DNA of 64,000 nt from Polydactylus sextarius (Eukaryota; Chordata; Actinopteri; Polynemidae), in NCBI GenBank assembly GCA_016801845.1, contig CM028912.1, forward strand, positions 8,748,001 to 8,812,000, written 5' to 3'. The notes under the pieces were generated by a model, which did not search any database, was not told the origin of the DNA, and saw only the letters and a program-made list of their open reading frames with translations. Made by a program: the position numbers and the translations under genes. Numbering within the stretch: position 1 is the first letter of the stretch; every line of letters begins with the position of its first letter. This document shows, in pieces, positions 35,095 through 48,019 of the stretch.

Positions 35095-37441
35095 ATGTGG
35101 ACCGTGGCTATTGCTTTGCTTTGTTTAGGAAATATTCTCATTGGAGTAGAAGCCAGTGATCAGCATTCACAACCACTACCTGTAACTGAACTCTCTGAAA
35201 CGGCCTCCCCTGGTTTTTTAATCCAGAAAAAACAGAAATCCAACAGCTCAATCCATCCACCCCAAGTAGCAGGACCGAAAACACCACCACACCCTCCTAT
35301 GTGCTCTGAGTCGGCTGGAATCAGAGACACCTTCAAATACATCAATACCTTGGTCTCGCTGCTTGTGTTTGTCGTTGGAATAGTGGGAAACTCGGCCTTA
35401 CTGAAAATCATTTATGTAAACAAATGCATGAGAAGTGGACCAAACATCCTCATTGCAAGTCTTGCTTTGGGTGATCTAATCCACATCGTGATAGACATTC
35501 CAATCAATGCTTACAGGGTGAGTTACTCACTTCGTGGTGAGCTGCAGAAAACTGTTTCTTTCTAGCCATTTTAAAACTTTAATCTCTACTTGAATTGATT
35601 TTAGGATGTTTTCTTTCCTTCTTTTTTAACTGATAATGCTCTTTTGTTCTTGTTTCAGCTCATGGCAGAAGATTGGCCGTTTGGTTTAGTGCTGTGCAAA
35701 CTTGTCCCCTTCATACAAAAAACCTCAGTTGGAATTACTGTGCTGAGCTTATGTGCTTTGAGTGTTGACAGGTAAAGCAGATAAGCAGGTCTGTCCTGCG
35801 CCTCACAAGAAAATAGTGTTTGCCGGATACTATCTGTATTTCATCAAGGAGACTGATTTGTTTAGCATTAGCCCTTGAAATGTTCTTTTGCTGAAAAATG
35901 TATCCCTGTCGCAGACAAAGAGACACAACATCCCCTCACTGATTTTGCAGATACCGAGCTGTAGTATCCTGGAATCGCATCAAAGGCATCGGGGTTTCGC
36001 TTTGGACAGCAGTCGAAATAACTCTCATATGGGCTGTTTCTATCCTGCTGGCTGTGCCTGAAGTTGTGGGCTTTGATATGATAACAATGAACTATAAAGA
36101 CAAGCATCTGAGAATATGTCTGCTTCATCCCATGCAAACCACACAGTTCATGCAGGTAAAGTAACAAAAACATCACACCATTGTACAGTAATATTAATAA
36201 CTGTGGAGAAGTAATGAAATTACTTTCTCTTAACAAATCCAACAAATTATTGTAGGTGTCCTTTGCAGGCCTCTGTGTGTATGTGTGTGTGTGTGTATGT
36301 GTGTGTGCGTGACTCAAATATTGTTTCATGCATGCTTTAACACAGCAGCAATTGATCATCACACCATCTGCAGCACTGACTGACTGTGGGCTTCTGTCAT
36401 GTTTAATCATCAGTTTTATAAATCAGTAAAGGACTGGTGGCTCTTTGGCTTCTACTTTTGCATGCCACTGACTTGGACCGCTGTCTTCTACGCTCTCATG
36501 ACCAGGAAAATGCTGAGGAAGACACAGAATACATTAAGCGACCACACCAAGCAGGTTATTAATTCACACATTTATTATTTTTTTTTTTTTGCACGTTTCC
36601 CACTTTTTTTTAGCTTTTACATCCATTTTAATATCGATTTGATTATATCTTTTATTTATTTTTTTTCTTTTAAAGAGGCTGGAAGTTGCAAAAACCGTCT
36701 TCTCCCTGGTGATTGTGTTTGCACTTTGCTGGTTGCCTCTGTACCTCAGCAGAATCTTAAAATCAACCATATATGATGAGAAAGATCCTAATAGGTGTCA
36801 ACTACTGAGGTGAGCATTAAAAATTAACACTATGCTATTATTATCCGTGCATGTTTTGTGTGACTTACTCTATTTTTAATGCTCTTTTTTCAAGTGTCTT
36901 TCTTGTTTTGGACTATTTTGGCATCAATATGGCTTCGCTAAACTCCTGCATCAACCCTATCGCACTTTACATAGTCAGCAAAAGATTCCAAAAGTGTTTT
37001 AAGGTAATGTATATTCTCTCATTGTCGTTCCTGCATATGCCACTAGTCAGTTTTAGACAAAACTGGTGGGGGTTACAAACAATTTGATACACATTGGATG
37101 AGCTATCATATGTGTCATCAAGTACATATAGAGTCATGTCTGTAAAATGGCCAGACTGGTGCAAGTGATGACCTAAGGGGGTAATAAGTGAAAATGGTCT
37201 GGAAAAACATTGGTGAAGAGAGGGGGAAAAAAAAAAAACAACACCCATTTGGCAGTGTACCAGACATTCTGTCACTGAATCACAGTGATGTGTTATGTGC
37301 AAGAAGAAAACATAGCTTGAAGGCAAAGGAATGAAATTTAAAAGCCTTTATTGTATTACTAACTTAGAAGAAGATATCTAAAAGCTTTGGTTTTTAATGG
37401 CAATCATCAGGATTTAAATATATATACAGTGTATGTGTATG

Positions 37442-37480
<39 letters not shown>

Positions 37481-38031
37481 TTATACATAGTTTTTCTTTA
37501 AACATGTCCTTTTGTACTTTGATTGAAATATTACTAAAAACCAAAGATGGCTTTCAACATAAAATGCCACAGATAAATTAAACAAATCTGTTTTCTGTGA
37601 TGCTCTTTTCTGAATTAATGAAGGCTTTATACACTGGATTATTATTTAAAGACAAACAACATAAGCAAGTCTTGCTTTTCCACATCCAATATTCTACAAA
37701 TTCTCCACACATAAATAGATTCCCTAATGAAACATTTTCTCCTTGTAAAGCTGATGGTAAATGTGTTTTGCCTTATGACCGAATGTGTGTGTGTGTTTGT
37801 TTGTGTTTATGTTTGTGTGCCCCTGTGTGTGTGTGTGTGTGTGTGTGTGTGGTCCTTCAGGCGTGTCTGTGCAGTTGGTGTCTACCTCTTCAAGCTGTTA
37901 CCCACGAAGAAGTGCAGTCTGTTTCGAAGTCCAGAATACAGGATCAAGCCTCAGAGCAGAGCAACAACATCAAAGTTCACAAGCATGCTTCCACACCTCT
38001 GCCCGAGCAGGAGAACGCCTCACTGTGTTAA
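35095..38031 (+). CDS. ednrb: Endothelin receptor type B (ednrb, teleost EDNRB1-type copy)
   Basis: Seven exons, 35095-35517, 35659-35771, 35951-36155, 36414-36554, 36676-36809, 36895-37003, 37861-38031, give 431 residues plus TAA (human EDNRB 442). This is a class A peptide GPCR for endothelins; known roles are neural crest, pigment cell and enteric neuron development. Start: first ATG, with signal peptide residues 1-20 (MWTVAIALLCLGNILIGVEA). Visible: N-glycosylation site NSS at 50, TM1 KYINTLVSLLVFVVGIVGN, ASLALGD in TM2, TM3 cysteine in LCKLVPF, SVDRYRAV (DRY), extracellular-loop cysteine in RICLLHP, ALCWLPLYLSRIL in TM6, NSCINPIALY in TM7, and the palmitoylation-type cluster CLCSWC. The third intracellular loop is about three residues shorter than human and the C-tail after CLCSWC is highly divergent. 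Which teleost paralogue (a or b) it is cannot be decided here. Confidence 0.93.
36273..36311 (+). repeat. (TG)n microsatellite in ednrb intron 3
   Basis: Interrupted TG/TA-TG tract about 100 bp upstream of the acceptor of exon 4. Confidence 0.9.
37431..37480 (+). repeat. (AT)n(GT)n compound microsatellite in ednrb intron 6
   Basis: Alternating TA followed by alternating GT in the last intron of the receptor gene. Confidence 0.95.
37785..37851 (+). repeat. (TG)n microsatellite abutting the last ednrb acceptor
   Basis: Two TG blocks, the second (37824-37851) uninterrupted. Only GGTCCTTCAG separates it from exon 7 at 37861. The polypyrimidine tract of this splice site is therefore unusually short and is preceded directly by TG repeats. 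Confidence 0.95.
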
Positions 38032-38212
38032 CTAAACTCATGTGGAGCTGTGAAAACACCCTGTGAGTTTTTTTTTTTTCTTCAGTGTTTCTCTATTAAA
38101 TATGTGTAAGGCCATCAAGGCAGAAACCAAAGCAGCCAGTATCGGTAGCTTGGCACCCTTGATGTGCTATTCTAATAATATATAAAATACCCTGTGTGAA
38201 TAACACACAGGG
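38032..38212 (+). terminator. ednrb 3' UTR with weak poly(A) signal and hairpin
   Basis: ATTAAA at 38095-38100 is the nearest poly(A)-type hexamer after the stop. At 38190-38212 an 8-bp perfect stem CCCTGTGT/ACACAGGG encloses a 7-nt loop. Whether the transcript extends past the hairpin is unknown. Confidence 0.35.
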
Positions 38213-41200
38213 CTGTCTTTTGTACTGCTGTCTCAGTTGAACATCTGCTTTGGCATGAGCAACCTGGAGTCAGACTGTTCAGACTATTTGCCCCCAGGGC
38301 TTGACTCACTCCCAACCATTACATCAGATTTTACCTAGTACCTATCCTGTATCATGCATCACAGTGCTCAAATCACTGTTTTGAGCACGACGTTAACCTG
38401 GCACCCATCAACAGAAATCTTGTCACAGCTTACCGCCTGCATATATAGTATTTTGATTCTGTTTCTGGATTCTGGAAATACACTACTGTGCCGCAGGAAA
38501 TCAACCAAATGGGAATTCAAAATTATTGTGGTTGGTTTTATGAGTTACAGTGTATTATTAGCTCATAAACGTGTGTTTTCATCTCTGTTAAGTTTCACAT
38601 ACACAGCAGCACAGGAGTTTATAGCGTTTTCCCCTTTTTTGTTCTAAAACCATGAGAAACACATCAAATTGGTGCCACAAGTAGATTCTGTCTCTGCCAC
38701 CGAATGACTGATTGATGGTGGCCTATTTTTAATGCATTGTTAAATGTGTAATGCATGGAGACACTTTATAAAAGACCTGAGAGCGGGGAAGAAGGAAAAC
38801 GAAGATGACAGAATGAGGTCAGGAGGAGAGAGGGATGGGAGGAGGAGGGGGGGTAGAGATGAGCACCTGATAGGTCTTCCTGTCACAGGACAAGGCAAGC
38901 ACAAATAGAGCGCTGTTCTTCCAGCTAATGCTGTATCAGTCGACAAAACTGTCTTGAAGCTATGTGCTGGAATGCCTATTAAAAGTTTATCCTGTCTAAG
39001 TCTCAACTGTTTGTTAAGATTCAGTAGTTTTTTTGAATAAGTGTGTGAGTTTTTGTATTTTATCTTTTTTTTTCTTTGCAAAGCTAACACAAACTAGAGG
39101 CTCCATAAAGACATGAATTATTGATAATGGTTGTATTATTATTGCTCTTATTAAACCTTCATCTTGTGAGCGGGTTGAACCATGGACGCAAACGTACAGG
39201 GATCATATCAAAATACAGTTATGTATTATGTATGTAGGTAAAATGGTAACATTGTCTAATATCATGACTTTGTGATATCGTTGCCATCAAAGTGTTTGTT
39301 GCTCTAATAGGTCTTGGCACATCAAATAGAGAGCACAAGGAAAAGCTGGTTCCACATCACATCTCATCAGATCAGCAGGCTGCCATCTTTACGTAGCTAA
39401 TCGATTAGCTTTGCTTCTGTCAACGTATAAACACTAGATGGAGTAAACGACAGCTCAAATCAGGTTAATGTTGGAGTTTTTTTTTTTTTTTTTTTTTTTT
39501 GAATATGACAGATTTAGGGGCAAGAGTCAATATAATCCTTTTAAATTTCTGTGTTTACATATGTCATACTCTTCAAAGCTCATAAATCATGTAACACTTA
39601 GATGTTTTTTTTTTTTTCTGTTTTGTTGTTTTTAGGTTGTACTGTAAAGACAAATTTGAGCCGTTGGACTCAAAATGTGTTTGTTGGTGATTAGAGATGC
39701 CAAAAATATGTTTTCCAGAGAACTGAGCAAACAAAATGCATGCTCTCCAGCCCACACAGTCATATCGCCTGCTGTACTACACATTTGTGCACCTCTCTGT
39801 TCTGACATAAGAGAGACAGTATGTCTGTGTCTGTGAAGCTTTGACTGATGGATGTAACGGCGTCGGACAAGATGCAGGAGTTCAATATGCTCTGAGCTGA
39901 AGCTGGTGGCATTCATGGCATTTTTTTCTTAGTTTAGATAGCTTTGATTTGTATTTGTGCCCTTAACTGATATTATAGAAATCCAAGGTTTACATATTAC
40001 AGCAATGCACTTCATCTGTCAAATACTAATTTGTGTTAAATGCAGTCAAATGCTCCGGTGTCCTTTGTTAATGTAAATGTCAGCAGATAATCAACAAATG
40101 GTGCAGTGCTATCATGTCCCCAGCAGTAAAAGCTCACTGCCAAATGACATTGACACAATCGTGCTCTGGTATCCAGTGGAGGGTGACGTCAGTGTCAACA
40201 TCAGCGAGAGAGAGCGGATGTCTGAGACCTTCTTTAGTAATCTCTGTACACACAAGGCTCAGATAGGGCTCCCCACGGTGCTGCCCAGACTCCCCAGACT
40301 GTGGATTTAATTAAACAGTGTGAAATTAATTAATCAGCAGGGTGGCAGGTAAAAGGACTTTTCTTTGGAACTGCTCACACAACCAAGACAAGCATTTCAT
40401 GTGCGGTGACAGTTATTAATTTGCTGTATGTTTTATTATAGTGTTTCTATATAGAGAGATGCTGAAAATTTTAGGAGATTAAAAGCCTGGCATGCGAAAA
40501 AAAAAAAAAGTCATGCAAATTATCAAAATAACACAGCACCCGAAAATCAAAGTGTAAACCTGTGTTTGATCTGTTCTATCAATTAATTAAAAATTTCAGT
40601 TCTGTATAATAATGTGGTGCAAATTAGATGGAAATGAGATAAAATATTCATTTAGTTATCTGGGGAATCTGCCTGGAGGGCTTTTTAGTCTTCAGTCTGG
40701 CTCAAAATGCTGTCCATATGGCAATTATGTACAGTAGTGTTGCAGGAGGATTGGTCTGATGCCTACTGGCAGAGAGGAGCCTGCCTGTGACAAACTGCTG
40801 CTAGGATCTGATGTGAGTTGAGGGAGATAATGAGGCTGTTGTAAAGCCTTAAGTATAGAGCCTGCCCCCGGGGTGGCATATCTAAGCACTCAGGCTCCCT
40901 CATTGTTGCATGTGCTGCTGAGGATTAAAAACACATTTACTTTTTTCTTCATAAACTTTGTCAGTACTTCCTGCGACTCTTTGGACAACTTCTGCTTTCA
41001 TGTGGCAAGCCTCTTGACATTGCTTTGTGGAGGAACAGATTTTTCTTTTCTCTCTTTTTTTTTTTTTTTTTACAGTTTGTAGATGTGAAATCTTGATTTG
41101 ATTCTGCTTTGAGCTATCTATAGCTCTTTTAAAGCACGTCACCAGAGGATGCGTACATTCCGTGGTTACATCCTTAAGATGACTGAACTTTTGACAAATG

Positions 41201-44200
41201 CCACCTTCTGATGGGGGTAAAAAAAAAAAAAAAAGTTTTAATAATGATTGCCATTGACATGGCTTTTCATATTTTGCGTTTCACTGACAGGGTGAATAAA
41301 AGGATGAGACTGAGGTAGGATAATTTGTGTTGTTGCTGCTCACCTCTTGCGAGGAACTTTTGACATCCTCCACAGGTTGAATGCCTCTGCTACTGCCACA
41401 TAATAGCATGTGTCTCAGGGAAAACAATGGTGCAAAATCCAGCTCTGTGTCCAATTTAGACCTACACCACACTACAGGTTTTCTATTTGAGTGTAACAAG
41501 GGCACCATGCAACCAAGTGCAATACACAGACACACACACACATGCACACCCCTGCAGTGTGAGCAGATTAATTGAGTCACCCAGGAGAATTACTATAGTG
41601 TTTCATTACATAGAAAGTGTATTTCACTGAACGCAGTCAGGTCTATAGACTATTTATAGTTTTAACTTGGAGAAATAAACAAGACAGAGATCTCTATACA
41701 ATACCGGCAGGCATTTAATTAATGGGCATTTGGGTCTTGCATACTAAATAGGAGGATGCGTGTGTATGTGTGTGTGAGAGAGTGAGAGAGAAAGAGAGAG
41801 AGAGAGCGAGAGAGAGCAAGGAAGAGAAAGGCGGACACTCCAGCCAATGGCAAAGAAACTTCAGCGACCTGCAAATGGCAGGCAGAGTCAGACTGCTGGG
41901 CAGAGCTGCAAGTGGTCACTCAACCATAGGATTAAAAAGCATTTAAGCCTTGTAACCCCCCTCCTCTCTCCCATTTGTCCAGCCATGCTGTTTCTGACCA
42001 TTCAGGGGAAAAGAAAAGACAAATATTCTGTTGCCCGGGTTGTTACTGCCGGTGCAAAACTGTGGGTTGCAGCGTTTTCACAACGCCAGCATCTATAAAC
42101 GTATTGCTGTGCTTTCTTGCAGAAAAACATAATGAGCTAGCCTAAAAGGGTTTCTGTGTTCTGGCTAAGGCGCAAAATGGACTGTCACTACTGTTTATTT
42201 CAGTCATGTCTGGTTGTAATAGAAAACATGCAATCAAATGTAGGACACGTTTACCAGAGTGGTTCACTTCACACTTCTATTCACACTTCTAATGCCTCTT
42301 GGGCAACTCCAGGCAAATTTATGACAGGCTATTGACGTATTTATAGGGAGCTCTTGTGAGTGCACGGGCTTGATTAGCACAAATCCATGCCACAAAATAA
42401 ATCACCAGCCAAGGTATCCTAAATGTATTCTGCTAAGTGTTTGTGCCAAGAGGATGTTGGTAAAAAAACAAAAAAACAAAAAAGGCTTTTGATTCAGTGG
42501 TCACCAGAGCACCGCAGCACCCTGCCTGCCTATGCTTGTTTTGATGGGCAATGATGAAAGCACAGGTGGATGCGAGAAAGCTCCCCCTGCTGCGGACTCC
42601 TCATCTGTGGTTTCCTATTAGCACAGGAGTGGAGGTTTGCAGTCTGGCTGCTGGGCACAGTGGGTCAGTGCTCACAAAGCTCTGTTTGTTCCCTGGCCTG
42701 CAGGGCTCCCAGGGTAAGCTTGGCTCCAGAGGGGAGACAAACAAAAAGGCTCCACTGTCTCACACACTGAAGCTGCTCTCCAACACATTCGTCTTTTCTA
42801 CTCCACGGGGGTACATTTCTCTTCTTAGGAGAGGAATGGTAAAAGGAAACAAGTTTTTTAGAAACAGGGCCTCAGGATAACAAAACTGCTGTTGTTCTGA
42901 GCTATGTATTTTTTCTCAGTTTAAATGCCATTTTGAGTTGTTGCTTGTGGAGATGTGTTTTTTTTTTTTCTCCCCTCTTTTTTTTTGCTTTGTATTTCTC
43001 ATCTTCTTTTGTCTAGCGTAGACTCGGAGCTCTTTGTCTTGGGCTGCTGTATCAACACATTCTGAGTGAAACCCAAAGAAACTGCCAACAGCAACAGGCA
43101 CATAACACATCATATGTAAATTCCAGCTGCAGCTACTAACTTTCAACATTATATATAGCCCTGTTGAACTGCAGCTGGTGCAAATACGGCACTAAAACTC
43201 TTCTCAATTAATTAATAATTTCATCAGTATCTCTAACGCCCATAAAAACTGTCCATCTGTGATTTCTATAGCTGAAATAATGTGCAGAGAACTCTTACAG
43301 CAGCTGTTAGGTCAAACATTCACTGTTGTGCTGCAATCTGCAGTCCAAGTATAACTCCATTATTGAGGGGACTTTAAAATGGGAGCTGTGTGACACACAG
43401 CAGGATGATTTAGTTTAATGACCATGGCAGTGACAGTGCTGTGATGGAAATTGGACTCCCCCTGCAAATTTACATCACTTGAGGGTACTTGGGGCTCTTT
43501 TAGCGGCTGCACTCCAGAGCACGAGCCATCAGGAGGTCCTGGATATGTCATGCTTGTCACCTTCCTTTAAGTGCATCTGCAGACGTGGGAGAGGGATTAA
43601 TATTATATAGCCTACGGAAGCACAGAGGCCGTCTTATCAGTGCTGCAGATGTGATAAGCACCTCTACCCCCATGAAAAACTAAGAAAGATCTCAGAGCAA
43701 AGAGACAAGCATCTCTTTGTGTTGTTTCCTTCACACTGCTTCAGAGTTTCAATGCGGTTTTAGTGGCAGATATGGTGCAATTTCACATCTGTTGTAATTT
43801 GATGTGCCTGGATCACCCTCTGTGAAATCGTCTTGATCGCAACATGGCTCCTTTCAGTTATTTAGAAAGTTGGCATATGGCTTTGGAGATAGTAATCTGA
43901 TTTCTTTTGATTTTGAGGTTTTCGGGAATGGCCTCTGCCACAAATCCCAATAACAGCTGCGCAAGATGAGCATCTCTCTATGTGATGCTATCCGGTAGAT
44001 TAGCATCAACAATCTTCCTCTTTCCATAGGAAAAAAAAAGAAAAAACTATTGATTGATTTATTTAATAGAAATGTCACTTTTATGGAAATCTTTTCCATC
44101 ATTGCCACGACACTTCTCTCACATTACATCACATCAATGCAGATGTCAGCGTGCACAAATTGCATTGCCCTCAAACTGATTCTGAGCTGTGAATGGAAGT

Positions 44201-44777
44201 TATGGCAACCATTGCTGTCACTTCAGCTTTATCAGAAAAGCACCCAGTGGAACCATGGAAAGAACATGTGACACAAACACACACACATAGAGGACAGAAA
44301 AAAAAGAAAACGTAGCTAACGTATCAAAGGTAGCATATACTGTAATTAGAATTTATTGAAGCCTATTCAGTTAGAAAAGGTACACAATCTGCTGAGCCTT
44401 TGGATTCAGTCCCATACCTTCCATTAGAATACACAGTACAGTGCACTGAAGCCATGATGCAAAAATGAATGTGTTCCTTTGTGAATCTGTTGCCTCAAAT
44501 ACGAATTACATTTGTGAATTCCTGTAATACTGTATGTATAACAGCGGTGTATGTCTACAAAAGAAAGCACCTGTTTATGCAGCATTTATATCTAAACTAT
44601 TTTGCCCAATCTGTCAGTTAGCACAAGTACTATAGTACAGATAATCATATATCATTTGATGCTAACAGATGTAGCTCTGACGGTATTTACAGTCAGAAAA
44701 TAAATATCTGCACGCATGTCTGAGTATAAGCTGACAATTTAGAGACCATTGGGGTCTCACTAATGTAGCATATTCTC
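38213..44777. other. Intergenic between convergent ednrb and cnmd
   Basis: No gene recognised. It contains A/T runs (about 39477-39500, 40498-40509, 41057-41072, 41220-41234) and the GA-rich repeat at 41760-41819. The segment 40440-40720 is rich in homeodomain/POU-type words (octamer ATGCAAAT at 40514-40521, TCAATTAATTAA) and free of simple repeats, so it looks like possible conserved non-coding sequence. That is inference only. Confidence 0.45.
41760..41819 (+). repeat. (TG)/(GA)n simple repeat
   Basis: Short TG tract followed by a GAGAGA-rich purine tract. The 66-codon minus-strand frame with Leu/Ser repeats is its shadow. Confidence 0.9.
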
Positions 44778-47593
44778 TTACACAACACCTAGAATGCGTG
44801 CCACCCACCAGCGACAAGGCATAATGACTCGGCAAGCTACCTGGCAGCCTCTGTAGTTGTAGGGCCATGGCCAGTAGCCACGAAGAGGCTCGCATATTCT
44901 CTGACAGTGAGTGTAGCTGCGTTGGCATTCTGAACAGCAGATCCCCTGGTGGTCTAACATGGTGTCAAAGGTCATGGCGTTTTCCTCCTTGGCTCCTTCA
45001 CTGCGCTGCAGTTTAAAAAGCAATATCATTATTATTATGAAAAAAACCTACACACATTTGCAATTCAGATGTTTTCAAAAACTTTTCATCCTCCAAACAC
45101 GTGACTGGAGTTCTCTAAGGCAACATGAATTTTTATAACCGCTGGGAATTTTAACTTCAGTTCACAAGTTCATCAACTTCGAATGGCAGCTGTTACCCTG
45201 GTGACCTGTAATTATAGCTGCTAATATGACACCTCCCCAACAGCCGCTGCAGCAGTCGCAGCCACAGCGGCAGTATATACCACCCACAGAAACACTTAAT
45301 CCAGATTAACACATTCCCACACCTTCTATTTTTGTGAGAATACATTTTTAACAAGCCTGTGACGTCCTAAGGATGGTGTTATGTAGTCAACTGTGAAACT
45401 GTTGACAAAACAGAGAAACTTCACTTGGTAAATTTTGCTTTAAGGATTGCTTTAGGCCTCAGTGTGTGCCTTTTCATGGTTAATCAAAAATGTACCACTT
45501 CTGGAGTGTTGTTTATCATAAATGGTGTTGTTGATGATGAAGTTGCTACTCACATGATAGGGATTTTCAGGATTGTATGCTGACCCTGCAGTTGACTGAG
45601 CCCCATCCTCTTCCTCTGCGACTCTAGAGGTGTCATCCCCTGTGTGACTCTCGGGGTCCCTGTCCTCAGCAGCTGCCTCCAACTCCTCCATGTTAAACTG
45701 TCGTTTGGCTCGCTGTGTGTCTCTCTTTCTCCTTTCCCCATCTGTTACAGCAGCCACAAGAGGCGAGAGTATTGGGTCAACATCCACAAGATGCCATACA
45801 TGTCCTTAGAGCTCAATCCTACATAGCTGGGTCTGTCTCAGATGTCCTGAATAATTAAATGAGCAGCAGTGATAGCAGGCAGTCTTGCATATTTGAAGAT
45901 CATTCTTTTTTAATAGAAGATCGGAGCCTTTTTTTTTTTTGGTGTTGACTCCAAATGCAGTGGGTGCATGAGAAGTGTTTCACCAACTTCTCAGACAAGA
46001 TTGTAGATCTTTACAAGTGTGTCGGCAATAAGCAGGGCAATCACATCTCAGATTTGACTAAACCATGCAGAAAACTGTATGAAATAGACCCTGCTATATG
46101 ATAGCAAGGCAGTATTACCAGAATCTATGGGATGGAACGGATGAATATATAATAGACAAAGCAACCTTTAGGGTAGGAAGGCTGGAGCCAGTAAATGGGA
46201 AGTTCCCCACACAGATTCAGAATTTTGTCACTCAGAAAACTGGTGTCCTTTAGCGGCTGCTCTCCAGCGACCCATATGAGGAACTCTTCATCAAACCTCA
46301 CTGGCATTAATTCATCTGTCTGGCAAGAAAAGAAAAAGATAATATCCTTGAATTACTCAAATGGAAAAAGAAATTACAGCTTTAACAGGAGTCACAATAT
46401 CTTCTGCTTCCACTCGCATTTAACACTGTCATTTTTTTCCACTATCCCTCCAATTTGCAGCGTTCTGTATCAAGTAGTGTGAATATACCAGGTCAAACAT
46501 CAGCGACTTTTTGTTGTGAGCTCCCATCTGTGGAAGGTTGGCTTTGATTTGGGATTTTATATAACACTTGTCTCCTCCAAAGAAGCGGATTCCAGTTATT
46601 CCCTGCACCAAATCACAGAGATGCCATGTTTACACTCACAGCTTTGCGACTTTGCTAAACACACAGAGAAAGTCTCAGCTGAACTACCTCGGGAAGAGAG
46701 AACAAGGACAGACTCACTCACAATTTGAAAGTCATGAATCTCCACAGCCTCCTCAGCTCCGCTCCCAGTTTTAAATCTCTCCAGGTTGTTGTCAGAATCA
46801 ATTTCCACAGAGCCTTCTCTCACCTCCCCATTGATGTTCATACTGTAACGAACGTTATAAACCTGGGAGCGATCAAAGTGGAGTGTTAACATGACTGATT
46901 GGTCAAGTTATGTAAATCACACAAAGCGAGTGATACACAGAAAAATACAAGCTTTATACTTTTCTATTTTCCTCTTCACAGTATTTTTGTTTTTGTTTTG
47001 TCTTACAGAAATCCTGCGTAGTCTCAGCTTGTTGATAATTTCAGCAAAGCACCACAGGAGCTGCTATTGCAGACCTTGATGGGAATGTTTGCCCTACAGG
47101 TGAGCTCATTAGTACTGAAATAAACAGAGCACTATTTCTTAAGATGAAATGTTACAGGAACAATTTATGCACATATGATATACTGAGGTAAAGACGCAAT
47201 TTTGCAGTCTAAATTGTGATAGTTATTTATATCACATCCCTGTCATTAACATGCATATCTCTCATGACAAACAATCAACCCTGTAGTCAATATTTGTGTA
47301 ATCTTTGGGTCTGTTTTCCACTGATAGCTTCTTCCTCATATTCACCTTCAGACATTTGGTATTGAGGGGGCATGGTAAAACTGCACCATAATCCTTTGTC
47401 GACACTTACATTTTTATCACTGACTTTCCACAGGTAGAGAGCAGCCATGGATGCACACAGCATTAACACGGCACCAACAATAAGTACCACAGCTCCAAAT
47501 CTCAGGAGGCGACTGACTGTAGCCGAGGTGGGTGTGCTGGATGTGCTTTCTCCCTTAAAGTTAAGAGCGAGCAAAGTAAGGAATGACACACAT

Positions 47594-47637
<44 letters not shown>

Positions 47638-48019
47638 TGAACAATGACTGGGTAAAAGAATAACATTCATGAAAACCATAAGATTTTACAATCTACAGTT
47701 TTAATAACGGATGTCACGGATGTCGAATATATTTCTAATCAAAAACTTATTAAGGCTGTCTTACCAGAGGCGTGCAGTGTTCAAGGCAGCCGTATCCATG
47801 AGTGGTATTTTGGACTTTTTCCATAGTCTCTCTCATAGTCTCTTCTATAATTCCTGCTCTAATACTGTAGCTGTGTCTCTTTGGAAAATCAGGTTATCCA
47901 CCAGAAGGCTATATGACACTTATGTGTGAATGACGTACAGTTGATATTAATTCTTTGAGCTAAATTCTTCATCAGAATGTTACCTGTGGGCCAAGGTTGC
48001 TCAAGGCAAGGTGGCCATC
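44778..48019 (-). CDS. cnmd: cnmd, chondromodulin-1 (leukocyte cell-derived chemotaxin 1), first exon not placed
   Basis: Minus-strand exons in transcript order: 47984-48019, 47410-47553, 46722-46862, 46489-46602, 46166-46319, 45554-45741, 44778-45005, in phase, 334 residues to TAA. Family knowledge: a type II membrane protein made in avascular cartilage, whose furin-released C-terminal domain inhibits angiogenesis. Features: transmembrane segment in exon 47410-47553 (LLRFGAVVLIVGAVLMLCAS), BRICHOS domain over the next three exons (ITGIRFFGGDKCYIKSQIKA, LIWVAGEQPLKD, LCGELPIYWL), basic furin-type sites RRKR (45722-45733) and RAKR (45701-45712), and a C-terminal domain with all eight cysteines ending WWVARILGVV. 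The 36-bp exon at 47984 (DGHLALSNLGPQ) rests on splice signals and weak similarity to the human N-terminus. The initiator exon lies somewhere in 48.02-48.95 kb but is not identified. Confidence 0.93.
47586..47636 (+). repeat. (CA)n(TA)n(CA)n microsatellite in cnmd intron
   Basis: Compound alternating repeat in the intron immediately upstream (on the minus strand) of the transmembrane exon. Its right-hand Tyr-Ile/Cys-Val open frame is an artefact. Confidence 0.95.

Noticed and set aside
35868..36410. 180-codon minus-strand open frame in ednrb
   Set aside because: Spans an ednrb exon and a TG repeat on the opposite strand; the translation contains the His-Thr microsatellite artefact.
35095..38031. 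Identification as endothelin receptor A
   Set aside because: N-terminus, RICLLHP second extracellular loop and the absence of the EDNRA-type insertion before the TM3 cysteine fit EDNRB.
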